DNA from: Trissonchulus latispiculum
Lineage: Eukaryota; Nematoda; Enoplea; Enoplida; Ironidae
NCBI GenBank assembly: GCA_030248195.1
Contig: JASAND010030450.1
Coordinates: forward strand, 1 to 64,000
Direction: 5' to 3'
Length of the DNA stretch: 64,000 nucleotides
The notes under the pieces were generated by a model that did no database searches, was not told the DNA's origin, and saw only the letters and a program-made list of their open reading frames with translations. Shown piece by piece: positions 12,256 to 20,700 of the stretch (the first letter of the stretch is position 1; the number at the start of each line of letters is the position of its first letter). A program made the position numbers and the translations under genes.

Positions 12256-13322
12256 AACAGGCTTATTATACTGCTACTAGTCCAGTAGCGTTTTCTCATG
12301 CCTTCAAACTATACAAACATGTAAAAGCGAAACATCCAGAAACAACGTTATCAAAAGTAAGACAATGGTTAAAGAAACAGTATACGTACACTGTGCATAA
12401 ACCAATCAGACGTAAATACAAAAGAAGGCAATATTTTGTTGACGGTATCGATAAGCTGTGGCAAATTGATTTAGCGGACATGACAAGGATTGCCAAAGAG
12501 AATGATGGTTATACATTTCTGCTTACATGTATAGATGTATTTTCAAAATTTGCTTGGGTTGTACCAGTGAAATCGAAATCGGCAGCAAATGTTATTGAAG
12601 CATTTGAAACTATCCTTGCGTCAGGCCGAACACCGGAAAAACTGCAGTCTGACCAAGGAAAGGAATTTCTCAATAAATCATTTCAAAGCTTATTACAAAA
12701 CAACAACATCTCATTTTATACATGCACAAATGCAGGCTTTAAGTGTAGCGTTGTAGAACGGTTTAATCGAACCATCAAGACTAAACTCTGGAAATTTTTT
12801 ACATACAGTAGAAGCTATAGATACCTGGACCAGTTACAAAAATTGGTTGACGGTTATAATGAAAATACACACAGAAGTATAAAAATGTCTCCAGAAGAAG
12901 CGTCTTGTCCAGAAAACGTAAACATTGTGTTTAACAACTTATACAGCCAGACAATACCAGGAACAACAAAAGCTAAGCTAAAGGTAGGTGACGTCGTGCG
13001 AATTAGCAAAGCAAAAGGACTTTTTGATAAAGGCTACTTACCAAACTGGTCTGAAGAAATCTTCAAAATCACCAAAGTCACCACAAACGTATTTCCACCA
13101 ATGTATCATTTATCAGATTTAAAAAATGAAAATTTGGTTGGTCGGTTCTACGAGGAAGAGTTACAAGAAGTTACTGAACCGGATTCTTATTGGATTGAAA
13201 AAATCATAAAAACTAGAAAACGTCGTGGCAAAACAGAATACTTTGTAAAGTGGCTAGGTTATCCTGAAAAGTTTAACAGTTGGGTTCAGCAAAATGACGG
13301 ATTTTTACCTTCAACTTCCTAG
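12240..13322 (+). CDS. Retroviral-type (rve) integrase with chromodomain (360 aa)
   Basis: Catalyses insertion of the element and generation of the 6-bp duplication. The DDE catalytic core is complete: D77 (QIDLADM), D138 (QSDQGKEF) and E173 (VVERFNR), with 34 residues between the last two. The basic HKPIRRKYKRR before the core resembles other Polinton integrases. An SH3-like segment follows (about 240-300), then a C-terminal chromodomain (about 314-352: YWIEKIIKTR, YFVKWLGY, SWV), which would tether integration to modified chromatin. It starts inside the preceding gene and overlaps the next by 29 bp. Intact. Confidence 0.95.
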   Translation: MEDALKQAYYTATSPVAFSHAFKLYKHVKAKHPETTLSKVRQWLKKQYTYTVHKPIRRKYKRRQYFVDGIDKLWQIDLADMTRIAKENDGYTFLLTCIDVFSKFAWVVPVKSKSAANVIEAFETILASGRTPEKLQSDQGKEFLNKSFQSLLQNNNISFYTCTNAGFKCSVVERFNRTIKTKLWKFFTYSRSYRYLDQLQKLVDGYNENTHRSIKMSPEEASCPENVNIVFNNLYSQTIPGTTKAKLKVGDVVRISKAKGLFDKGYLPNWSEEIFKITKVTTNVFPPMYHLSDLKNENLVGRFYEEELQEVTEPDSYWIEKIIKTRKRRGKTEYFVKWLGYPEKFNSWVQQNDGFLPSTS

Positions 13323-14136
13323 TAACACAAATGATTTTGCCGGTAACAAATTATACAACTTTAGAGTGAAGCTGCCACACCGCATTGACCTTGACGGTGA
13401 GTGGGAAGTGGCACTAGTTGAATTTATGTACCCAGTGACCTGGCACAATTTTGGATCAGATGCTGATGCAACAATTGAAGTAACTTTTTCAAACGGAAGC
13501 AGTAAAACAAAGACGTTGCCAGCTGAACATTATGAAAATATACACGAACTTTGTGAGGCAATAAACTATACTGTTGCACATATGAAAAATGATAATGGAG
13601 AAACCGCTGAACTAAAAATAACGTATGATACTCACAGACAACGCACAGTATTTAAGGTTTATGAAAATCCAGAAAACACTGAACACCCAAATTTTAGCAG
13701 CTTAAAACTCAGCAAAAGACTTGCGTACATACTAGGTTATAACACGGAGCGTCTAAGCTCTCAACCTGAGGTGGACCGTGCTGACATAAGTGATTGGGAC
13801 GGTATTGCAAAACAAAAGGCTGTAACTGATCACACAATTATCGCAGACAACGACACAGATATGCGAGCTGGATTTTACTCAATGTATGTATATTGTGATC
13901 TGGTTGCACCTCAAATCATTGGAAATACAATCGCTCCATTATTGCGCATAGTAAACACTGCAGGTCAATATGGTCAAATCATAGACAAAGAGTATCAAAA
14001 CCCTCACTACATAGCAGTACTCAAGAAGGAGTTCGATTCTGTTGAAATCAATATAAACAACGATTCTGGAAAACCAGTTAAATTTGCTTATGGTAAAATT
14101 GTTGCGAAATTGCACTTTAGAAAACCTAGAATATGA
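13294..14136 (+). CDS. Minor capsid (penton-like jelly-roll) protein (280 aa)
   Basis: The N-terminus FYLQLPSNTNDF...NFRVKLP followed by WEVALVEFMYP is typical of Polinton/adintovirus penton proteins, which form the pentameric vertices of the icosahedral capsid. A single jelly-roll of about 250 residues is expected, and the length fits. It overlaps the integrase 3' end by 29 bp and its stop overlaps the next start as ATGA (14133-14136). Four consecutive genes overlap here without an evident TATA box, pointing to a long polycistronic or late transcript. Confidence 0.88.
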   Translation: MTDFYLQLPSNTNDFAGNKLYNFRVKLPHRIDLDGEWEVALVEFMYPVTWHNFGSDADATIEVTFSNGSSKTKTLPAEHYENIHELCEAINYTVAHMKNDNGETAELKITYDTHRQRTVFKVYENPENTEHPNFSSLKLSKRLAYILGYNTERLSSQPEVDRADISDWDGIAKQKAVTDHTIIADNDTDMRAGFYSMYVYCDLVAPQIIGNTIAPLLRIVNTAGQYGQIIDKEYQNPHYIAVLKKEFDSVEININNDSGKPVKFAYGKIVAKLHFRKPRI

Positions 14137-14546
14137 GGTCGTATTATTATCCAGAGTCTGTCAAAACATGGGAAGGTGCGCTTTTACAACAGGGTGGTGC
14201 CCTTCCTGCATATTCGGGTATGCCTTACCAACGCGGCGATGGTATTGGCAGTCTATTTAAAGGGCTTTTCCGTGCGATTTGGCCCACTGTAAAAAAGGTA
14301 GGTATTCACGTCGGCAAAGAGGCACTCAGAACTGGTGGGGAAGTGGCAAGAGATTACTTAAACCATGGGCAAGATGTAAAAACGTCACTGCGTAAACGAG
14401 GTCGACAAGCTATAGGCAGAACATTGAGCACAGTGGGAGATAAATTGCAGCAACAAGGTGAAGGTTTGGGTTGCAGACCGATTAGAAAAGGCATAAAAAG
14501 GCTGAAGAAGCGACGAAAAATAACCGACATTTTTAATCATGGCTAA
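14133..14546 (+). CDS. Basic Gly-rich virion core-like protein (137 aa)
   Basis: The N-terminus is Tyr/Gly-rich with PYQRGDGIGSLFKGLFR, a context resembling the precursor minor-core proteins of adenovirus-type viruses. The middle carries an amphipathic helix (about 48-75). The C-terminus (about 105-130) is Arg/Lys-rich, fitting DNA condensation. It is flanked by the two capsid genes, with which it overlaps at both ends (ATGA upstream, 8 bp downstream). Adenain-like protease cleavage near the Gly-rich N-terminus is plausible, but I find no exact consensus site. Confidence 0.7.
   Translation: MRSYYYPESVKTWEGALLQQGGALPAYSGMPYQRGDGIGSLFKGLFRAIWPTVKKVGIHVGKEALRTGGEVARDYLNHGQDVKTSLRKRGRQAIGRTLSTVGDKLQQQGEGLGCRPIRKGIKRLKKRRKITDIFNHG
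14493..14502 (+). promoter_or_regulatory. Weak TATA-like site upstream of the major capsid gene
   Basis: CATAAAAAGG, 46 bp upstream of the capsid ATG at 14539 and inside the coding sequence of the preceding gene. It is less canonical and further out than the other boxes. Confidence 0.35.
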
Positions 14547-15885
14547 GCAGGTAGATTCTCAGTCTTATCCTGGGTTCAAAAGTGAACTTGATTTATTCTC
14601 TCTTCCTCCAACTCAAGTGTCTATTGAAACTGGTCACTGGGCGGAGTATTTTCCTCAAAACCCGATTACAGATGCTGGACCGTACAGATTTGTTATTCCG
14701 AAAGACGTTTACATGCTTGATTTAAACAAAAACTACTTGTATCTGAGAATTAAAATTACCAAAAATGACGGCACGCAAGTTGGACATCCGACAACTCCTA
14801 AGGGTATCAATCCTGACACAAGCAAAGTTAACGTTGCACCAATCAATATGATTGCGGCAACTTTGTTTGAACGTATAATTGTTAAAATTAGTGACAAGGA
14901 GGTTGAAAACACAGGTCCTATGTATGCTTTCAAAGCGTATCTTGAAACATTGCTTAATTTTGGCAAAGAAGCAAAGAAAACTCATCTTCAAATGTCAATG
15001 TTCCATGCAGACAATGCTAATAAGTTTGAAGACTTAAGCAGTAAAGCTAACCTGGAGCGCGGTAAGCCGTTTGCAAAGAACCATGGAGTGGAACTGGTAG
15101 CACCTTTGTATTTAGATTTGTTTAAACAGGACAGGTACATGCTTAGTGATATTGATATTGCACTTGAGCTGCACCGCAATTCAGACAAATTTGTGCTATT
15201 ATCAGATGGTACAGACTTCAAACTACACATTGATGATCTGAGATGGTATGTATGGAAAGTGAAACCTCAAGAATCGCTAAGTTTAGCAATTGAAAATGTT
15301 TTGCGTAGTAAACCAGCAAAGTATCCTATTAGAAGAACAAAAATGGTTACTCGTCACCTAGCTCCTCAATCTCAAACGATAATTGAAAATTCAATTTTTT
15401 CTGGCCAACTCCCCCGTCGTGTGGTTATGGTTATGGTTAAATCGGAGGCGTTTAATGGCAGCTATACGAAAAATCCATTCAAATTTGAACACTGCAATCT
15501 TGCTGAAATTTCACTAAAATGCGGTGACGAATACGTTCCAAAACACCCTCTGAAAATGAACTGGAGAGAATATGGATATACATTTCCATTCATGTCTCTG
15601 TATGATGGATGTAATGTTGCAAACTCAGATAGAGGGTTGGATATAAATTATGCAAACTACAGTGAAGGGTATACTGTGTTTGTGTTTGACCTCACACCAG
15701 ACAGCATAGATGGCGGTGCAATGGAGCTTATTCGTGAAGGTGATTTGTCTTTACATATGCTCTTGAAAGAACCGCTCAGTTCTACAACATATCCTCAAGG
15801 TGTCGAAATTTTAGTCTATGGTGAATTTGATAATTTAATTTCAATCGATTATAATCGGACGCCATTTTTTGACTACTCAATATAA
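14539..15885 (+). CDS. Major capsid protein, double jelly-roll (448 aa)
   Basis: The principal shell protein of the predicted virion. The order of conserved blocks fits Polinton capsid proteins: a short N-terminal arm with YPGFKSELDLFSLPPTQ, an early strand block AEYFPQNPITDAGPYRFVI, YLYLRIKITK, the DDLRWYVWKVKP region at the junction of the two barrels, and a C-terminal block ending in EILVYGEFDNLISID. The length is typical. The start is fixed by an 8-bp overlap with the preceding gene. The stop codon lies inside the TATA box of the next gene. No breaks. Confidence 0.93.
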   Translation: MAKQVDSQSYPGFKSELDLFSLPPTQVSIETGHWAEYFPQNPITDAGPYRFVIPKDVYMLDLNKNYLYLRIKITKNDGTQVGHPTTPKGINPDTSKVNVAPINMIAATLFERIIVKISDKEVENTGPMYAFKAYLETLLNFGKEAKKTHLQMSMFHADNANKFEDLSSKANLERGKPFAKNHGVELVAPLYLDLFKQDRYMLSDIDIALELHRNSDKFVLLSDGTDFKLHIDDLRWYVWKVKPQESLSLAIENVLRSKPAKYPIRRTKMVTRHLAPQSQTIIENSIFSGQLPRRVVMVMVKSEAFNGSYTKNPFKFEHCNLAEISLKCGDEYVPKHPLKMNWREYGYTFPFMSLYDGCNVANSDRGLDINYANYSEGYTVFVFDLTPDSIDGGAMELIREGDLSLHMLLKEPLSSTTYPQGVEILVYGEFDNLISIDYNRTPFFDYSI

Positions 15886-15888
15886 AGG
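15880..15888 (+). promoter_or_regulatory. TATA box overlapping the major capsid stop codon
   Basis: ATATAAAGG spans the capsid TAA (15883-15885) and lies 38 bp upstream of the ATG at 15918. It is the same nonamer as at 9871-9879. Confidence 0.65.
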
Positions 15889-15917
15889 CTGTTGGCTCAA
15901 TTAACAATACTATCAAA

Positions 15918-16268
15918 ATGTTGGCACTCATTTTGCCACTGTTTGTTGTTACAAACTGCGTAATGGTCAATGAGACTGGCGAGCAGTTGACAATTACGTA
16001 TCAAGACCAAGTCGTTGTCATGGACAAGAAAGAAGCTAATTATTTGTATCACCGTTTGGCGGATTGCAGCTTACATCTCTGTACAATTGCAAAACCTGTC
16101 AGAAACAATACAGAATGTGCATACGTGGAATGGGAACAATGTTGGGAATATTGCTATGATGAAAGTCGTAGACTAGTTTCTGCAAATGACAAAATTAATA
16201 ATTTTAAAATAAATAGCGAATTGCAAACTTTAAAGGATCAACTTTTACTGTATTATGAATACGTTTGA
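15918..16268 (+). CDS. Small secreted Cys-rich protein (116 aa)
   Basis: The N-terminus is a probable signal peptide (about residues 1-14, hydrophobic, ending near TNC). The mature part has clustered Cys (residues about 50-80: C.LHLC, then C, C and C in a Trp/Tyr-rich stretch) and glycosylation sites NET and NNT, suggesting a compact extracellular disulfide domain. The distal third is a charged helix. It has its own TATA box and overlaps the protease start by 14 bp. No family recognised. The position among virion genes suggests an envelope-associated or secreted product, which is a guess. Confidence 0.6.
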   Translation: MLALILPLFVVTNCVMVNETGEQLTITYQDQVVVMDKKEANYLYHRLADCSLHLCTIAKPVRNNTECAYVEWEQCWEYCYDESRRLVSANDKINNFKINSELQTLKDQLLLYYEYV

Positions 16269-16764
16269 AATAGAAAAGACTATCAGAAAGGACCCAATTG
16301 CTAGATTAAAGTTTGCTGGTGTATTTGCGAGTGATTTGTTACCCCAAATTACAAAGGTACCCTGCTGTATAGTTGTAAACACCGATCCTTCTGATCAACC
16401 AGGACAGCACTGGGTGGCAATGTATTTTGATCAGCACACCGACTACTTTGATAGCTACGGCTTGGAACCACTGAAACCATTTGTTGACATGTACAACATT
16501 GACCGTGTTAATCCATATTGTTTGCAAGACTTTGATACTGCTGTATGTGGTGAGTATTGTATTTATTTTTTGATTCAAAGGTGTAGAGGCGTTTCCATGG
16601 ATACCATTGTAGACTATTTAAGAAAGCGTTCCGATAAAAATGATGCTATTGTAAAACAGTTTGTCGACCGAATTAGGGTGTGTTGTGAACCATCTGCAGC
16701 GTGCCAGAGTTGTGTAAAACATGCGGATTGTAAACATTGTAATGTGTGGCAAGCTAAGCGGTAA
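16255..16764 (+). CDS. Adenain-like (C5/Ulp1 clan) maturation protease (169 aa)
   Basis: A Cys protease that matures capsid and core precursors. The catalytic residues line up with adenovirus protease: H52 (GQHWVA), D66 (YFDSYG), the oxyanion Gln Q91 and nucleophile C98 (VCGEYC), seven apart as in the family. The C-terminal tail (about 143-164) adds a Cys/His cluster (CC, C..C, H..C, H.C) that looks like a metal-binding extension and is not part of the usual core. The gene overlaps its neighbours on both sides (14 bp and 44 bp). Intact. Confidence 0.9.
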   Translation: MNTFEIEKTIRKDPIARLKFAGVFASDLLPQITKVPCCIVVNTDPSDQPGQHWVAMYFDQHTDYFDSYGLEPLKPFVDMYNIDRVNPYCLQDFDTAVCGEYCIYFLIQRCRGVSMDTIVDYLRKRSDKNDAIVKQFVDRIRVCCEPSAACQSCVKHADCKHCNVWQAKR

Positions 16765-17203
16765 AGTAAATCTGGAAGCATTTTCTAACTACAACCCCCA
16801 TCGGTTTAGTGGAGCTATTGTAAAACTATGCGATTGCACAATTCTTCAGTTTGCAAATGGAAGCTTTGTGTGTACTGGAGCTAAAGATGTATCATCATTG
16901 AATAACTATGCAAACTCGCTTGGGCTGAAAGTCCTTTCCTGTGAAGTAAAGAACGCAGTGCTATCGGAATCATTAGGAACTCAAATTCATTTAGAACGTT
17001 TGTATGAATTTCTCACCGACTGTGGATTTAGGGTATGTTATGAACCTGAATTGTTTTCTGGAATTACTTGGAAACACTGCAATGTTACTGTTAGACTGTT
17101 TTATACTGGAAACTTGTTTTTGACTGGTGTTTTCAACGTAGATCAGTTGTTTTTGGCATGTAATGCAATTTGTAGTACATGTATGCTTTTTAATAAAAAA
17201 TAA
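16721..17203 (+). CDS. TATA-binding-protein (TBP)-like factor (160 aa)
   Basis: Two pseudo-symmetric repeats match the saddle-shaped TBP core. Repeat 1 has YNPHRFSGAIVKL (24-36) and FANGSFVCTGAKDV (44-57). Repeat 2 has YEPELFSGITW (107-117) and LFYTGNLFLTGV (126-137). The paired Y-x-P-x-x-F-S-G and F-x-x-G-x-x-x-x-TG signatures are specific to TBP. The length (about 140 residues after the N-terminus) is slightly shorter than the usual 180-residue core. Spacing between the half-repeats is reduced, so helix H2 may be shortened. The start is the ATG at 16721, or Met8 at 16742. AATAAA overlaps the stop (17199-17204). TBP directs transcription by bending TATA DNA, and this element's own genes carry TATA boxes, so it may reprogram transcription toward element promoters. 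The fold assignment is strong, the role inferred. Confidence 0.82.
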   Translation: MRIVNIVMCGKLSGKVNLEAFSNYNPHRFSGAIVKLCDCTILQFANGSFVCTGAKDVSSLNNYANSLGLKVLSCEVKNAVLSESLGTQIHLERLYEFLTDCGFRVCYEPELFSGITWKHCNVTVRLFYTGNLFLTGVFNVDQLFLACNAICSTCMLFNKK

Positions 17204-17204
17204 A
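17192..17204 (+). terminator. Polyadenylation signals of the TBP-like gene
   Basis: AATAAA at 17192-17197 and again at 17199-17204. The second shares its bases with the stop codon TAA (17201-17203). Confidence 0.6.
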
Positions 17205-17274
17205 GGCAGCGGCGACAGGAAGCCTTCACGTGGCGCTGCTGAGAATGCCAAGCTGGCTAGCAAATCTAATCCTG

Positions 17275-17595
17275 TCATTTATTAGGGTATGCAGTAACTA
17301 TTACATGATCTTTATAGTCATAAATTACTTGAATGCTACTAACATTTTCTGCAGTAGCCTCAAGAATTCCCACAGTAAAATCGAACTTTTTCTTAAGCAT
17401 ATATCTGGGCTCTCCAATTTTCTGTACAGTTTCATCAGGAGATGTCAAGCAGAGTCCAATCAATTCCATGACAGTAGACTTGCATTCCGTAAAGGTCGAC
17501 GTCAACGGTGCACGCGACTGTGCTCCATGTTTTTCCCAAAAGTGATTGCTAAATCGAACTTTGTTGAGCGGAACTTCGAGGGTAAACTTTTCCAT
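17275..17595 (-). CDS. Small BECR/RelE-like fold protein (106 aa)
   Basis: The layout is that of Barnase-EndoU-ColicinE5/D-RelE (BECR) fold proteins, as in phage-type PBECR domains: FxxHFWEKH near the N-terminus (H18, H23), a helix ending in LTSP (51-54), then strands ending in the typical VIVTAYP (98-104). In such folds the early His and the late Thr/Tyr contribute to an RNase-type site, but catalytic competence cannot be judged here. The gene is convergent with the TBP-like gene (71-bp gap) and sits downstream of PolB on the same strand. AATAAA (17278-17283 inverted) abuts the stop. It could instead be a non-catalytic structural relative. No antitoxin-like partner is obvious next to it. Confidence 0.5.
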   Translation of the reverse strand: MEKFTLEVPLNKVRFSNHFWEKHGAQSRAPLTSTFTECKSTVMELIGLCLTSPDETVQKIGEPRYMLKKKFDFTVGILEATAENVSSIQVIYDYKDHVIVTAYPNK

Positions 17596-17784
17596 CTAAA
17601 CGAAATACAGTATTACATTAAGACTGTACATAGATTCAGTATGCAGAATCTAAAAATAGAACCTAAGCACAGTTAAACATGGAGGGACTATGTGGTGGAA
17701 CCTACCTTGAAGCGACTGTCCCCTCTCAAAGAAAACTGCAAATACTAATGCTGCGGAAAGGACGCCTTAACTTATAGCAAAAGA

Positions 17785-17790
17785 TTTATT
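17785..17790 (-). terminator. Polyadenylation signal overlapping the PolB stop
   Basis: TTTATT on the plus strand reads AATAAA on the minus strand and overlaps the TAA stop (17789-17791). Confidence 0.6.
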
Positions 17791-20700
17791 AATTACTGCA
17801 ATCCATAATGTCACAATGTCCGTAAGCACACGTATTACAACCATCCAACAGTACATATCGTTTATCATCATAGCAACTCAAACTTGATTTGTTTTGTAAC
17901 ACAGAATTGATTGAACACCCGTCTGTTCGAATAAATCTCATTGAATGCTTTGTCCGCAACTTTTTAAATAATACATCTTTGTAGAGTCCATGTTTCATAC
18001 TTGAGGCAACCACTCCTTTTTTGATTCCTTTAGCTCTTTTCTTTTCCTTGTAGTTTCTATCCAACAAACTGTACATTTTTGAACGCAAACCGACAAATTC
18101 CAGAATTGGTACACTACACATTTCATCTTTCATATACCCTAGCTTCTTTTTGTTTTCTTCACTGAAACACTCATGACTCGGAGGATAATCTGAGAAATCA
18201 AATAGATCGCTATCCATTTTCATGTCTGCGTAGACATCTTCTGTAGCAACATGATAGCATAAACTGTCGGTGTCGGTAAATAGCAGCATTGCATTTTCTC
18301 CATACTTCTGTTTGATGTAGTTATAGTGAAAATTATACATTAGCAGCTTTGAAAGTTCCAAAACGGTGAAACCAATAAATATCGGTTGGTTCAATTTTAC
18401 CCGCGTTCGTGTCAACTTAACTGCAACCAGTTTGTCGGCAAGCAATTTAAATCCACAATACTCATGCTTAGAGGCAAGCTTACTCAAAGCTCTATCGTTT
18501 GCCGCAAGCTTAATATTTATGTACCGCCGAGGACTTTGAAGCGTTTTACCATACACTGCATTATTGAAAAGCTTAAATAAATCCTTTTCAAAACTACTTG
18601 TTGCCTTCTGACGCATTGCAGTATTAAATTGAACGTATTCCGCCATGAAATTTGATTGTCGAAATTCGAGAACACGGTGAATATAGGTTAATTTTAACCC
18701 AAGCTTAATATATAGCTGCAGGATTTTGTAGTGTACTATATAGTTGGTTTTGTCTCTAAGATTAGGAGTAAGTTTGGTGGCATTAGCATCCGTCAGTTGC
18801 AGCAGGTCCTGAATGTCTAGACAGTATGGTGACAGCATGTCGTTAGAGATTTTTATTTTTTCTGCAGCCAAAGGGTAATCATTGTGTAGCTCATGCAATT
18901 CAGAAGGATAATGTAGATTCACCTCCAAAATGTAACCAATATTCGAAGCTATATTGTCAAGGTCTAAGCAGTCTATTTCAGACTTTTCAAGCCATCGAAA
19001 GCCACTTAAAGGCAAGTGTTGGGACATTGCCCATCCATACAGATTATTAGCATCCAAATAAATAATATAAGATGTTGCTATCTCAGGTGAATAATCCTCT
19101 ACAAGCTGGTTGTTTGCCCTTGCATACCGATTAGATATCATTGATACCCCGCCGCGTATGCCTGATTCAATAAAAATATACATATCTGGATCCAATATAC
19201 GTTCAATTATGACTTGTGTGTGTTTCAGGCATGCGTCCCATGTAAATGACGGAGTTGTGTAGTAGTGTGCAGGATCCAGCTCGTAATTATACAAACAAAA
19301 ACGTCTAAAGTTTTCAAAAATATCTGCAAGCAATAGGACGTCTGTTTTCAAGTAAAGGTCGTGGTATTCGCCGATATTTGTGAGTTGAAATTCATTCCAA
19401 ATTTCTTGAGCAAACTGATAGTCACTATCACTAATGTGTTCTCCAGTCAGAGAGTTATAAAATTGTTCCTTTGACGGCAATTGTCCTTCACTAAACTTTT
19501 CCCAGCTATCCATGTAGTCATAGGGGTACACACCTTTTCGCAACACCAGATTGGTCTTCAGCTGCTCGCACGTAAACTTGAAGTTTTCCACACCCTTTTC
19601 AATAAGAGATGCTACAAGTTTTTCCAAAGATGTGTTCATAAATTCAAAGCTGTCAACAAACTTAAGCTTCCATTTAACGCCGTCGTCTCGCTTGAAATGT
19701 AGTGCAAATGATATGAAGTCATCATAACCCTTAGGAATAAGAGACACCGTTGCGTTCATAGTTTCCATAATGGTTCCTAAATGTTCCATTAATATGTGTC
19801 CGTCATAACGTCGCAAATTGTGCAGCACCACTGCGACGTCGCGTGTACGCCTGAATTGCAAGTTGCATTCGTTATGTGCAGCACCTCTATATCTGTCGCA
19901 GAAATGGCAATGATCAAGAACACGTTCATCCGATAAATTATCTTTGCAAATTGAGCATTTAACTGCGTTACTGAAATGTATTCGTTCTTCTCCATTGAGG
20001 ACAGGTACGGAATATCTGTCATATATAGATTGATAGTTTTCGGCCCACGATATCACTTTGTTGAAAAAATCTATCACACAATCCTTTCCTCTGTATAGAT
20101 GCACTCCCCCTAAGCGAACATTATCAAAGCAGCATCCAAATACTTCGCTAATACAATAGCTGCAAGGTGTGTGCTTCTGATACATCGCTGTAAACGAAAC
20201 GTTAGGACTGGGCACACAGTGGGCCACTTTCTCTAGAATACATTCGAAATCTGCATAAATGACGTAAGCTAGTCGCTGCATTTTGTGAACATTTGTAAAC
20301 TGCAACCATTTTTCGTCTTCTCCAGGTAGTTCGATGCACTGTTTCTCAGGATTAGCACATAGTTTCATGTGTTTATCTAGTTTCACCTTAGAATAAAATA
20401 AACATAAGCAAAACCGACACTGATGAAGCCTGTGTTTGTGTGACTTCTGCTTGCTAAAAAACCTTTCCGGGTCTTTAATCCAACAGTAATGTTGATTATA
20501 AAGAAGGAGTAAGCTTATAGTGAAAGTAGTTGTTTTGTTTTCCGAAATGTATGCGATACAGAGTCCATCATCATCATCATAGCGATATACGTTAATTGAC
20601 AGGTTGTTGAGCATCTCAAAGGTAGGTATGTCTTCAACTGAAATGGGAAATTTTAAATCTCCCATATTCATAGTGTTTTCAAACTGTCTATATTTCGATA

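Noticed and set aside
17230..17676. 148-residue plus-strand frame
   Set aside because: It is antisense to the BECR-like gene and lacks any signature. The minus-strand frame carries the motifs.
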